Source of the DNA: Salinibacter sp. 10B
Lineage (GTDB): Bacteria > Bacteroidota > Rhodothermia > Rhodothermales > Salinibacteraceae
NCBI RefSeq assembly: GCF_002954405.1
Contig: NZ_MQWC01000004.1
Location: forward strand, 2,283,909-2,347,908
DNA length: 64,000 nt
Reading direction: 5' to 3'
A program made the translations under genes and the position numbers. A model generated the notes under the pieces. The model was not told the DNA's origin, searched no databases, and was given only the letters and a program-made list of their open reading frames with translations. Shown here one piece after another: positions 1-8,045 of this stretch (the first letter of the stretch is position 1; each line of letters begins with the position of its first letter).

Positions 1-410
1 GTCCCCTACATTTTCGAATTCAATATAGCACCGAACACCGGGGGGAATCAACTTTGCCGTCCATCCCGTGGGGCGATTGTACGTTAAAATCCAAGCTGTC
101 CGTCCCCCCGCCCAAAAACAAAAACCGCAACGGAACGTCCGGGACGATTCTCTTTCAGCTTCGATCCGGACGATGGGCGCTCGCCAGCCATTGGCCGACG
201 GAGTCGATCAGAATCTACGTGGACATGAACACAGGCGATTTGCCCGGCGCCCCCGGCTTGAGAATCATCCGGCCGCAGACGGACTCCGACGTCAAACGAA
301 CGTGCGATTGACCGTCCCTTCAATCATTGACATTCCTCACGCCTGAATCCTTCCTTTTGGAAAGTATACCACTTTCCCGTTTCAGCGTCACCGCTGCACT
401 TTCCCTCAAC
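1..410. other. Non-coding left edge
   Basis: No convincing gene is seen here. The open frames are short, overlap each other on both strands and have no recognisable motif. The segment ends at the start of the lipoprotein gene and presumably carries its promoter, but I cannot point to a definite promoter sequence. Confidence 0.5.
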
Positions 411-1631
411 ATGATTGCATGTCGTCTCATCTTTTTTCTGTCCTTTGGGATGTGCCTTCTGCTCGGGGGCTGTTCTGAGGAATCTTCTCCCCCATCGTCC
501 TCGCCCCCCTCCGATGCCACCCCGACGGTCGTTGGCCTCACCGGCGATGCCGCTTTTCCCCAAACGAGCGACGCCCTGAATGAACGGCTGTTTCCCCTTG
601 TCAAGTATGAGAACGGGACCTTTCAGGACCTGTCCCTCCAAAGGGACACCACTCGTCAAGGGGGAACAACACACGTCACGTGGAGAGACTCCACCCTGGC
701 GCAGCGCACCCGGTATTTCATTGATGCGCCCCCTCGACTCCTCACGGCCCAGACGATCGGCCTGCGGACGTCTCCCGTCCACACTGCTCCTTTCATCAAC
801 GGCAGGGTGACCGACTCTCTTTCGCCCCCGCCGGCGCATTCGCGCCTTGATGTGGGCAGCCACGGGGGCATTGCCATCAGTTTGCCTCCGGACTCGATCG
901 TTGCCCCCAGCACCTGGATTCCGAAAGCCGATACCATACTCACAGACGCCGAGCGCACGGCCATAGCGACCTATGTCGGTCGCCAACTTCTGTCTCCCAT
1001 CACGGACGCCAAAAAAACCGGACACCCGATCCCTTCGCGGCGGCGATCCGTCCTGACCCGACACATACAGTCCGGCCTTTCCCCCGCTGCTTCTCCGCCG
1101 AACACTCCCTCCTCCCATCCAAGGCCGATCTCGAACCTGAGCATCGACGTCGCCTCTGGCCAGTTTGATACGGACGACGCAACCGACTACCTCGTCGTCG
1201 TGAACCACGAGTACAACGCCGTATGGCACGTCAACAGGCGTGGCCAAGCCGACTCCATTCACACCGCGAAGCGGACGTCTCCCTGTCCCTGCGACCGCCC
1301 CTTCCACGAGGAAGACGATGTCTTCAGCACTCGCAGCGATTCCACGCTGACGAACTTCGGCCTGGATCCCGATACGACCGAGCGGGCCTGCCTACACGGC
1401 GGCACACAGGCCGCTGCCTTTTTCGGCGACATCTCGGGCACGCAATGGCGTCCCCACGATGCGACCATAACGACCACCGAGTGGCACACGTCCCTGTCGC
1501 ACGTGCTCCGCCTCGATGGATCCTTCGTGCTCCTCTTCCACGGGCGCGGATACGAGGGACGGTGGTGGAAACTGTTCCGGCACGACGACAAAGCCTTCAC
1601 CCCTGTCACTACGGTTTCTCTGGGCACCTGA
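411..1631 (+). CDS. Secreted lipoprotein of unknown function
   Basis: About 406 residues. I chose the ATG at 411 rather than the upstream in-frame ATG at 327 because it gives a clean lipoprotein signal: a short basic start, a hydrophobic stretch, then a lipobox LLLGGC with the acylated Cys at about residue 21, followed by a Ser/Pro-rich linker. The protein is therefore probably anchored in an envelope membrane. Near residue 245 the stretch SGQFDTDDATDYLVVV resembles the Asp-rich loop of FG-GAP/VCBS propeller repeats, but one such motif does not establish the fold. I do not recognise the family. A MITE-like repeat begins five bases after the stop codon. Confidence 0.75.
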   Translation: MIACRLIFFLSFGMCLLLGGCSEESSPPSSSPPSDATPTVVGLTGDAAFPQTSDALNERLFPLVKYENGTFQDLSLQRDTTRQGGTTHVTWRDSTLAQRTRYFIDAPPRLLTAQTIGLRTSPVHTAPFINGRVTDSLSPPPAHSRLDVGSHGGIAISLPPDSIVAPSTWIPKADTILTDAERTAIATYVGRQLLSPITDAKKTGHPIPSRRRSVLTRHIQSGLSPAASPPNTPSSHPRPISNLSIDVASGQFDTDDATDYLVVVNHEYNAVWHVNRRGQADSIHTAKRTSPCPCDRPFHEEDDVFSTRSDSTLTNFGLDPDTTERACLHGGTQAAAFFGDISGTQWRPHDATITTTEWHTSLSHVLRLDGSFVLLFHGRGYEGRWWKLFRHDDKAFTPVTTVSLGT

Positions 1632-1635
1632 CCCC

Positions 1636-1799
1636 AGAGACTGTTCTGATGTCACACGATGGCAGTTCAGGCAGAGCGCGACGACTGCAGATCGTCGCGA
1701 TCCAACGGGGCGCCTTCTGAGCAACGGACGGCCCTCCACTCCCTGCGAAATTTCTCGTCGATTCTCAACCCGCTCAAAAATCAACATACCAGTCTCTAA
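1636..1799 (+). mobile_element. MITE-like repeat, copy 1
   Basis: A non-coding element of about 164 bp repeated in the same orientation at 38592-38754. The left end reads AGAGACTGTTCTGA and the right end, reverse-complemented, begins TTAGAGACTGG, so the two ends are short terminal inverted repeats. The core from 1663 matches the other copy at about nine positions in ten by eye, including shared runs such as CAGTTCAGGCAGAGCGCGA. No intact reading frame is shared by both copies, because small indels break the frame. It sits between two convergent genes. The GAGACTG termini resemble IS5-type ends, which is inference. Confidence 0.7.
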
Positions 1800-1821
1800 G
1801 GAAAAAACGTCCGTCTCCGGA

Positions 1822-2889
1822 CTACTTCAGGTACAGCTCCGCGATCTCTTTCGTCGGCGTGAAAACGTCGAACCCCGCCCGGTTGGTGAGAAGGATCACC
1901 GTGAGATCGTCGTCCGGGTAGTGCATGAACGCAGCCTTGCCGCCGCCCGAATGCCACACGCGCCGGTGACCGTCCTGCGCATCTACCGTCCACCCGATGC
2001 CGTAGCCCTCGACGGCGTCGATCGTCGTCTCCTCGAACGGCACCGAGGTCCACATCTGCTCGCGGGACTCTGCTGCAAGGAGCCGCCCCCCCGAGAGCGC
2101 CTGTGCAAAGCGTGCAAGGTCCCCAGTCGTACTGAAGAGCCCCGCCGCCGTGGGAATGTAATATTCGTAGGCCTCCGCGAAGTCGAACGCCGCGTAGTCC
2201 TCCCGATACGGTGTGGCGAGACGGCTTGAATCGGGCACCGGCTGCCCAACGAAGAACGTGTATTCCATGTCGGCAGGCGCAAAGATGTGCTCCTGGGCGA
2301 ACGCCTCCCAGGATTGCCCCGAAACACGCTCAATGATGCGCCGCACAATCTCGAAGCCGGTCTGGTTGTAGCGCCAGGTCGTCGTGCTCGTGTCCCGAAG
2401 CGGCTTCTGCCGCACGGCCTGCCACGCCGCGTCCATCGTCCCCCCGCCGCGGAGATCGCCGGTCTGCGGATCGACAAGCGACGGCAGCCCCGACGTGTGA
2501 GACATCGCCTGCCGGATGGTCACGCCCCGCCACGCGTCCGGAAGCGACGGCAGATACGTGTGTACGGAATCGGCAAGGGCCAACGCATCCTCCTGTACTA
2601 GCCTCATGACGGCAGTGCCGGCCACAATCTTCGTAGCGGAGGCGAGCTGGAACATGGTCGAGTCAGTCACCGCGCGCTCGGTGGCCCGATCGGACACACC
2701 GTAGTTGAGCTGTTGGACGATCTCGCCGTTCTGTACAACGGCGACGGACGCCCCGGGCACGTCGTGTTCGCTGCGGGCCTGATTGACGATCGATGCAATC
2801 ACGTCGGCTCGCTCTTCTGGGGTCTCGGGGGGGGAGCAGCCCGAAAGTAGAACAGCAACCACGAGTAGAACAAGGGAAAAGCGGGTCAT
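1822..2889 (-). CDS. Serine hydrolase lipoprotein, class C beta-lactamase family
   Basis: About 355 residues, starting at the ATG at 2889. Upstream codons in frame are rejected because this start gives a lipoprotein signal ending LLSGC. The body has the beta-lactamase/transpeptidase-like fold signatures: the nucleophile motif SATK, a YNQ in the position of the usual Tyr-x-Asn, and HSGGG replacing the KTG box. Members of this family (Pfam Beta-lactamase) are mostly periplasmic esterases or D-amino-acid peptidases rather than drug-resistance enzymes. The substrate cannot be told from sequence. It is the last gene of a leftward group with the two SDR genes, separated from the next by about 150 bp. 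Confidence 0.85.
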   Translation of the reverse strand: MTRFSLVLLVVAVLLSGCSPPETPEERADVIASIVNQARSEHDVPGASVAVVQNGEIVQQLNYGVSDRATERAVTDSTMFQLASATKIVAGTAVMRLVQEDALALADSVHTYLPSLPDAWRGVTIRQAMSHTSGLPSLVDPQTGDLRGGGTMDAAWQAVRQKPLRDTSTTTWRYNQTGFEIVRRIIERVSGQSWEAFAQEHIFAPADMEYTFFVGQPVPDSSRLATPYREDYAAFDFAEAYEYYIPTAAGLFSTTGDLARFAQALSGGRLLAAESREQMWTSVPFEETTIDAVEGYGIGWTVDAQDGHRRVWHSGGGKAAFMHYPDDDLTVILLTNRAGFDVFTPTKEIAELYLK

Positions 2890-3042
2890 CGGGAAAGGCG
2901 TGGAAAGTCGAAAGCAAGTGTGCGGCAGGCAAACGAACGCAGGCGACGTGTGACGCGCTGTACCCTTAACGGGACGATGCCGTCGAAAGGTACGCGACTG
3001 TCGCGTTTCCGCCAACCCTTCACGTGGGCGACACGCCGGAGG

Positions 3043-4059
3043 CTAGGCCCATCGTTTCCACACGGCATTTTCAGCCTCATAATCAGGATCAGGCATTTCG
3101 TCCTCGTCCCAGTGGTCCCGCTCCCATTCGACAGTCCGACGAAGCGCTTCTGTTTTCGTTACGGGAGGCTCGTATTCGAGCTCGGCACGCATCCGACGGG
3201 TGTCGGTGGCCAGTTCATACCGCCAATCGCCCGGCCCCTGCAGATGCTCGGGCAGTTCTTTCGAGGGCACCGGCACCACGTCGCCGCACCATCCAACGAC
3301 CCGCGCCAGTCGGTGTATTCGCTCGACCGTCGTTGGCGTTTCGACCTCGCCGACGTTGTAGATGCAGCTGTCCGCGCGTCCGTCCGCCGCAGCACAGGCA
3401 ATGGCCGCCGCCACGTTCTCAACGTACCCGTGCGTCCACCGCCAGTCGGCCTCCCCCTCGTCCATCAGAATGGCCGGACGATCGTCGTCCATGCGGCGGA
3501 GGTGGCGCACAAGGCGATGCTGCGTATCCCCCGGCCCGTAGACGGCGGGAAGACGAAGCACGGTCCCTGCAAGATTCGGTGCCCTCATCACAACGCGCTC
3601 GACCAGAATTTTCTCGTAGTCCCTGGCATAGTCAAAGCCGAGCCCCTCGTGGCCGCGGTACGGATAGAGCTTCTCGCGCAGCGGGGCCTCTTCGTCCAGC
3701 GGCACAGGATCCGGATCGTGATCGCTCACACCGCGCCAGCCGTCGTAGTTACGATACACGTCGCTGCTGCTCACGACAACGAGACGATCGGTAATGTCCC
3801 CGAACACATCAACCACCCGCTGCGCGTGCGCCTCGGTGTAGGGCACCACGTCGATGACGACGTCCGGGCTCTCCTGCTCGAATGCGTCTCTGTGCTCTGC
3901 CAGGGCATTTCGGTCGCCGTGAAGATGTCGAACGGACTCAGGCAGGTCGGCGTCCGTCTCTCCCCGGTGGAAGACGACAATCTCGTGGTCCTTCCGGACG
4001 AGTTGATGCACGAGAGGCGTCCCGATGAAGCCGGTGGCACCGATGACGAGAATTCTCAT
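3043..4059 (-). CDS. NAD-dependent epimerase/dehydratase family protein
   Basis: 338 residues with an N-terminal Rossmann motif GATGFIG, characteristic of extended short-chain dehydrogenases acting on nucleotide sugars or related substrates. The start at 4059 places this motif at residues 7-13, as expected. A Tyr-x3-Lys pair (YARDYEKI) lies near residue 145 and fits the catalytic dyad. The protein is of normal length for the family and Asp/Glu-rich in composition. It reads leftward towards the serine hydrolase and lies 55 bp downstream of another SDR gene. The substrate is unknown; proteins of this type are often annotated as NAD-dependent epimerase or reductase. Confidence 0.85.
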   Translation of the reverse strand: MRILVIGATGFIGTPLVHQLVRKDHEIVVFHRGETDADLPESVRHLHGDRNALAEHRDAFEQESPDVVIDVVPYTEAHAQRVVDVFGDITDRLVVVSSSDVYRNYDGWRGVSDHDPDPVPLDEEAPLREKLYPYRGHEGLGFDYARDYEKILVERVVMRAPNLAGTVLRLPAVYGPGDTQHRLVRHLRRMDDDRPAILMDEGEADWRWTHGYVENVAAAIACAAADGRADSCIYNVGEVETPTTVERIHRLARVVGWCGDVVPVPSKELPEHLQGPGDWRYELATDTRRMRAELEYEPPVTKTEALRRTVEWERDHWDEDEMPDPDYEAENAVWKRWA

Positions 4060-4113
4060 GGCGACGCGTGATTTGTGATGCGCGATGGAGGCGGCCCGCC
4101 TCGCTTCGACCGA

Positions 4114-4908
4114 TCAGCGCACCGCACAGGTCGTTCCGCCATCGACGATCATCGAGTGGCCGTGGACGTAGGTAGCGGCGCCGGAGGCGAGCCAGAGCAC
4201 GGCCTGAGCCGCTTCCTCGGGCGTCCCGATACGACCCACGGCACTACGATCCGCATACTGTTGATGAACGGCGTCCACGTCGGTGCCCTGCGCATCGGCC
4301 GCCTGCTGCATCACAGTCTGCAGCATGGGGGTGTCGAAAGCCCCCGGCACGAGTGCATTGACGCGGAGGCCCTGGGGGGCATACTCCTGTGCTGCCGATT
4401 TGGTGAGGGACAGCACCCCAGCCTTACAGGCCGAGTAGATCGATCCCCCGGGCGCTCCACCCAAGCCATTGACACTGGATACGTTGACGATGGTCCCGCC
4501 CGACTCGTCCTTGGAGAGCATTTGCTGGATCTGATGCTTCATTCCCACCCAGACCCCGCGCAGTGCTACGTCAACAGTAGCGTCGAATTCCTCCAGGTCA
4601 AACGCATGCGTCGGCTTGCCTGTCCCCGTTCGGCCCGCGGCGTTGTTCACCGCCACGTCGAGCCCCCCATACGTCGCCACGGTCTGCTCCACAAGACTCG
4701 CGATCTGCGTGGGCTTCCCTACGTCGACCTGAACGAAGGTTACCTCGCCGTCGATAAACTGAGCGACCGAGCCTCCACGATCGACATCACGGGCAGCAAT
4801 CACGACCGACGCCCCATGTTCGGCAAAGGCCTCGGCAACGGCGCGACCGATGCCGGAGGTTCCTCCTGTAACGAGGACGACGTGATCCGAGTAGTCGTAG
4901 GTAGGCAT
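4114..4908 (-). CDS. Classical short-chain dehydrogenase/reductase (SDR)
   Basis: 264 residues from the ATG at 4908. An upstream in-frame ATG at 5070 would overlap the AraC gene and adds no recognisable sequence. Visible SDR signatures are the cofactor loop TGGTSGIG, the NNAAG motif, the catalytic Ser in VSSVNG, the YSACK Tyr-x3-Lys and the PG motif after it. The C-terminus ends VDGGTTCAV, typical of classical FabG-like SDRs. It probably acts as an NAD(P)-dependent alcohol/ketone oxidoreductase with an unknown substrate. It lies 52 bp downstream of an AraC-type regulator in the same direction, suggesting co-transcription or regulation by that protein. Confidence 0.87.
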   Translation of the reverse strand: MPTYDYSDHVVLVTGGTSGIGRAVAEAFAEHGASVVIAARDVDRGGSVAQFIDGEVTFVQVDVGKPTQIASLVEQTVATYGGLDVAVNNAAGRTGTGKPTHAFDLEEFDATVDVALRGVWVGMKHQIQQMLSKDESGGTIVNVSSVNGLGGAPGGSIYSACKAGVLSLTKSAAQEYAPQGLRVNALVPGAFDTPMLQTVMQQAADAQGTDVDAVHQQYADRSAVGRIGTPEEAAQAVLWLASGAATYVHGHSMIVDGGTTCAVR

Positions 4909-4960
4909 AAGTTTGCCTCTGCTGTTAGGAATTGTACCTCCTGCCGCCCCGTCGGCGTGC

Positions 4961-5512
4961 TCAGTCGGCCTGCTCGCGAAACGCCCCCGGGGGCTGACCC
5001 TCAAGACGCTTAAAGGTGCGTGTGAGATGGGCCTGATCGTAGAAGCCGGCGTCGATCGCAATCGTTGCAATTGGGCGATCCGTCTCAGCGAGCAAGCGCC
5101 TAGCCTTCTGAACGCGCGCCTCCATCACATAGCGCCAGGGCGTCACGTCGGCTGCAGCCTTGAATCGCCGCACGAGCGATGACGGACTCACGTCGGCGAC
5201 CGCCGCCATGCGATCGAGCGACAGGTCTGCGGCCAGGTGCTCGTCGACGAACGTTTGGACCTGCCCGACCACGGGGTTGGGCGCCGCTTCGTCGGCCGCA
5301 GAGGAACCGGCAACGGGCATCGTGACTCGGGGGCTAGCCCGAACCCCGGCATCGCGGAGCACGCGATTCAATGACGCGAGAAACGTCCGATGCGATACTC
5401 TGGAAACCGAGTGAGTTGGACGCGACTGTGTGGATGTCATAACCAATTGGGGGTCGATGGATGATTGCACGTACGGATCGAACGTCTGCGGCTCGCCCAC
5501 AAGGTGAATCAC
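4961..5512 (-). CDS. AraC-family transcriptional regulator, short
   Basis: 183 residues from a GTG at 5512; an alternative ATG lies at 5440. The C-terminal half carries the paired helix-turn-helix of the AraC/XylS family: a first helix region LSLDRMAAVADVSPSSLVRRF and a second IATIAIDAGFYDQAHLTRTF, with the usual AGFYDQAHLTR signature. AraC proteins usually have about 280 residues with an N-terminal ligand domain. Here only about 80 residues precede the DNA-binding domain, so the protein may be a naturally short form or N-terminally decayed. The same frame stays open to the stop codon of the upstream gene but contains no ATG, GTG or TTG start. Confidence 0.8.
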   Translation of the reverse strand: MIHLVGEPQTFDPYVQSSIDPQLVMTSTQSRPTHSVSRVSHRTFLASLNRVLRDAGVRASPRVTMPVAGSSAADEAAPNPVVGQVQTFVDEHLAADLSLDRMAAVADVSPSSLVRRFKAAADVTPWRYVMEARVQKARRLLAETDRPIATIAIDAGFYDQAHLTRTFKRLEGQPPGAFREQAD

Positions 5513-5575
5513 ACGCCGTGCGGTGTCTTGTAAAATCGACGCACGGTTGTGCCCCCCTACTTGAGCTCCTCCCGT

Positions 5576-6052
5576 TCACGGATGGGTATCCTCGTACAGC
5601 CAGACCATCCGGTCCAGGTACCAGAGCTTGCTGGCGTAAACGAGCGCGGTCCCGAACACCGTGGGCCAAATCGACAGTTGCACGACGCCCCAGATCACGA
5701 ACAGCGTGCCGACGCCGTTGACCCCATTCAGCACATTCGGCACGACCCGGTGATGCTCGGGCACAGGATTCTCGTCGCGGTTCGTCCACACGCGCTCGCC
5801 AAGGACCGACTTTGAGGCCCAGTGGTCGAACGAGTGAGGGCGTCCAAAGAGGCGCGGATTGAACCACGTCCACAGCAGGGCCGCCGCGCCGGGCACCAGC
5901 GCCCACCATCCGATCCACACCCGGCTCCAGGCGGCCAGAATGAGCAGCGGCAGCACCGTGGTACGGCTCCACACGCTCCAGGGATTCGCGTGGCGTGCCC
6001 ACGTATCGTCGTCCATTCGGAAGAGCGAGGCAATGCGCTTGCCGACAGTCAT
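5576..6052 (-). CDS. DUF6653-like small membrane protein
   Basis: 158 residues from the ATG at 6052; a second ATG at 6016 is possible. The sequence begins with a soluble segment containing WARHANPWSVWSR, then two hydrophobic segments, an Asn/Pro/Arg/Phe motif (WFNPRLF), and two further hydrophobic segments near the C-terminus. This pattern matches a family of small uncharacterised membrane proteins (DUF6653). Its function is unknown. The stop codon lies just upstream of and in the same frame as the AraC gene. The hydrolase gene upstream ends about 137 bp away. Confidence 0.75.
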   Translation of the reverse strand: MTVGKRIASLFRMDDDTWARHANPWSVWSRTTVLPLLILAAWSRVWIGWWALVPGAAALLWTWFNPRLFGRPHSFDHWASKSVLGERVWTNRDENPVPEHHRVVPNVLNGVNGVGTLFVIWGVVQLSIWPTVFGTALVYASKLWYLDRMVWLYEDTHP

Positions 6053-6189
6053 GAGACGAGAAGAGTCAGCGAGAAACGAGAGGTGAGAGCCGCCCTCCCC
6101 CCCAGATACCGGACTCACAACCGATACAGTTATGGGCTCCTCCCTGGTCCCCGTGCTCACCGAGCGCCCCGCCCCACACTCGGAGCGGA

Positions 6190-7041
6190 TTACAGAAACG
6201 ACCGAAGAGCAACCTGCACGGCATCCGGCACTTCCTCCTGCGGCAGATGACCCGCGTCCGGGAAGGTCTTCGTCTCGGCCGTCTCGAAGAGCGCCTGCCA
6301 GCGCGCAAGGGCCTCCAGGCCGAAGCCCGGATCCTGCTCGCCCCACAACAGAAGCGCCGGAATCGAGCGCAGTCCGTCGCGCTGCTCCCAAAGCGACGCG
6401 TACCAGTCGTCTGCCCCGACCAGATCCCGCGCAAACAGCCACGGAGCGTGCCGCGTGTCCGGCGTGGGAAAGGGCCGCTGATAGTGCGCGTGTACTTCGG
6501 CGGAAAGGGCCTGATTCGTGAGGGCCGGCAGCATCACGTCCGGCGAGAAATTCCAGTGCGTGTAGACCCAACGTCCGAGGCGCGTCCCAAAGAAACGGCT
6601 CGCCCAACGCGTGGCCGTATTCTCAAGCGGCCACATCCACGTATTCAAGAGCACGAGACGATCGATCTCCTCCGGATGGTTAAGGGCGTAGGACAAGCCA
6701 ATCGGGCCGCCAAAGTCGTGCACGATCAACGTGAATCGATCCAGCTTCAGATGGTCGAGAAGGGCGCGAAGGTGATGGGCCTGTTGGGGCGGCGCCACGG
6801 CCTCCGTTTGCGGTTTGTCCGAAAGGCCGAAGCCGAGCAGGTCGGGCGCGATCACGCGATGGTCCTGCCGCAAATCGTCAATGAGGCGACGATAAAGGAA
6901 GGACCACGTCGGCGTGCCATGCACGAGCACTACCACGGGCCCCTTGCCTACATCAACGTAGTGCATCCGGCCGGCGCCGACGTCGAAGAAAGAGGAGGGA
7001 AACGGATATGCCGATCGGTCCAGCCAGTCGGGAGCAGTCAT
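6190..7041 (-). CDS. Alpha/beta-fold hydrolase, haloalkane dehalogenase-like
   Basis: 283 residues from the ATG at 7041. The oxyanion motif HGTPTWSFLYR, the acidic nucleophile motif HDFGGPIGL and the C-terminal catalytic His in DAGHLPQEE are all visible. This arrangement is that of the haloalkane dehalogenase/epoxide hydrolase branch of alpha/beta hydrolases, where the nucleophile is Asp rather than Ser. True haloalkane dehalogenases have Trp directly after the nucleophilic Asp to hold the halide. Here it is Phe, so activity on haloalkanes is not assured. It begins 40 bp after the stop of a TetR gene read in the same direction, so TetR may control it. Confidence 0.85.
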   Translation of the reverse strand: MTAPDWLDRSAYPFPSSFFDVGAGRMHYVDVGKGPVVVLVHGTPTWSFLYRRLIDDLRQDHRVIAPDLLGFGLSDKPQTEAVAPPQQAHHLRALLDHLKLDRFTLIVHDFGGPIGLSYALNHPEEIDRLVLLNTWMWPLENTATRWASRFFGTRLGRWVYTHWNFSPDVMLPALTNQALSAEVHAHYQRPFPTPDTRHAPWLFARDLVGADDWYASLWEQRDGLRSIPALLLWGEQDPGFGLEALARWQALFETAETKTFPDAGHLPQEEVPDAVQVALRSFL

Positions 7042-7081
7042 CAAGGTGGGGGGAGTGAGAAAAACAGAAAGGACGGACTCA

Positions 7082-7633
7082 TCAAGCCGCGGGAGAGAAG
7101 CGGCCGATGATTTGCTCGATGACATTGTCGAGCGGGTAGGATTCCGGATCACGAACGTAGTGCTGCCCCACCCCGTCGAGGGTGGCGAAGAGGAGACGAG
7201 CGCTTACGTCAGGCGCTTCGTCGTCCAGCGATACGAAGAGGGATCGGAGCCGAGCGTGGATCTCGTCGTACAGTCCGTCGAGCGTATCCCCAACCGCAGC
7301 CACCGCCTCGGGCTGCTGGCGCAGGCTGTAGAGCAGCTGCCAGAAGGCCCGGTGCGTGCGTACGGTGTCTAGGCAGGCAGTGACGAAGTGCCGGACCTGC
7401 TCCCCCGGAGGCCCATCGGGCTCGAGCTCGGAGAACGTCGTCTCGACCTGAGCCCTCCCCTCTTCCACAATCACACGAAGCAGATCCTCCTTTCCCGAGA
7501 AATAGTTGTAGGCCAGTCCGAGGGACACGTCCGCCGCCTCCGCAATGGCGCGCATGGAGGTGGCCTCGTAGCCGCGCCGGGCGAAGAGGCTGCGGGCAGC
7601 ATCGCGGATGTCGGTGGCACGATCGGTTGGCAT
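7082..7633 (-). CDS. TetR-family transcriptional regulator
   Basis: 183 residues. The N-terminal 50 residues form the TetR helix-turn-helix, with the typical segment TSMRAIAEAADVSLGLAYNY followed by F-x-x-KEDLL. The rest is a helical ligand-binding domain without an identifiable ligand. The ATG at 7633 places the HTH at the normal distance from the N-terminus. It is first in a probable two-gene unit with the alpha/beta hydrolase downstream, a common repressor-enzyme arrangement. The upstream interval of about 400 bp is filled with structured repeats rather than a divergent gene. Confidence 0.88.
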   Translation of the reverse strand: MPTDRATDIRDAARSLFARRGYEATSMRAIAEAADVSLGLAYNYFSGKEDLLRVIVEEGRAQVETTFSELEPDGPPGEQVRHFVTACLDTVRTHRAFWQLLYSLRQQPEAVAAVGDTLDGLYDEIHARLRSLFVSLDDEAPDVSARLLFATLDGVGQHYVRDPESYPLDNVIEQIIGRFSPAA

Positions 7634-7736
7634 CGATACAAGCCTCCAGCATGCGGAATGAACGTTCGTTCAACACTTAGATCCTCCGCTGGCGTCTCTG
7701 GTTCCCACACCGTCAGCACGGGGTTACCGATGCCCC

Positions 7737-8045
7737 CCGTCAAGGATGCATCAGAAGCGCCGTTGAACTGTGACGTTACGAGTTTAACCGCAGGGGCGAC
7801 ACACCCCGGCACTGGATTTACCGTCTTCTGCAAAGGTCAATATTCTCTGTGTAGCGTCGTTGGATCCAACGGCGCTACACAAGGGCATCCATCACGTCCG
7901 GTGGACAATCTCGGAATCCTATAGTCCAACGACGCTACAACGGGGCCATCTCCCTCGTCCGGCGGATAATTTTGCAATCCTACACTCCAACGGCGCTACG
8001 GAATCCTGCTTCCTACCGGAATAGAGCTTCCGGAGTTGGTATCAC
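7737..8045 (-). repeat. Expanded intergenic repeat of the TCCAACGRCGCTAC family
   Basis: The two ends of this segment match, in inverted orientation, a compact 93-bp element at 25627-25719. Positions 7981-8045 pair with 25627-25691 at 58 of 65 positions, and 7737-7769 pairs with 25686-25719 with about three differences. Between those ends lies about 210 bp extra, which holds a perfect-looking palindrome around 7851-7882 and two tandem units. The right end reaches the stop codon of the HtrA-like gene at 8042-8044. No gene is visible in the whole 7634-8041 interval. Confidence 0.75.
7865..7985 (+). repeat. Tandem ~60-bp units inside the intergenic repeat
   Basis: Two direct units begin TCCAACGRCGCTACA at 7865 and 7925, and a third partial unit begins at 7986, giving spacings of 60 and 61 bp. 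Each unit continues with a diverged middle, a conserved CGTCCGGYGGA segment and an AATCCTA segment. A related single unit is found reverse-complemented at 25353-25392. Confidence 0.7.

Noticed and set aside
324-1307. Long minus-strand frame opposite the first lipoprotein gene
   Set aside because: It is Gly/Arg-rich, has no motif or signal, and is antisense to a gene with a clear lipoprotein start.
7865-8000. Possible CRISPR array
   Set aside because: Only two to three units exist, spacing blocks are related in sequence to one another, repeats are palindromic with internal conserved blocks, and no cas gene is in the window.
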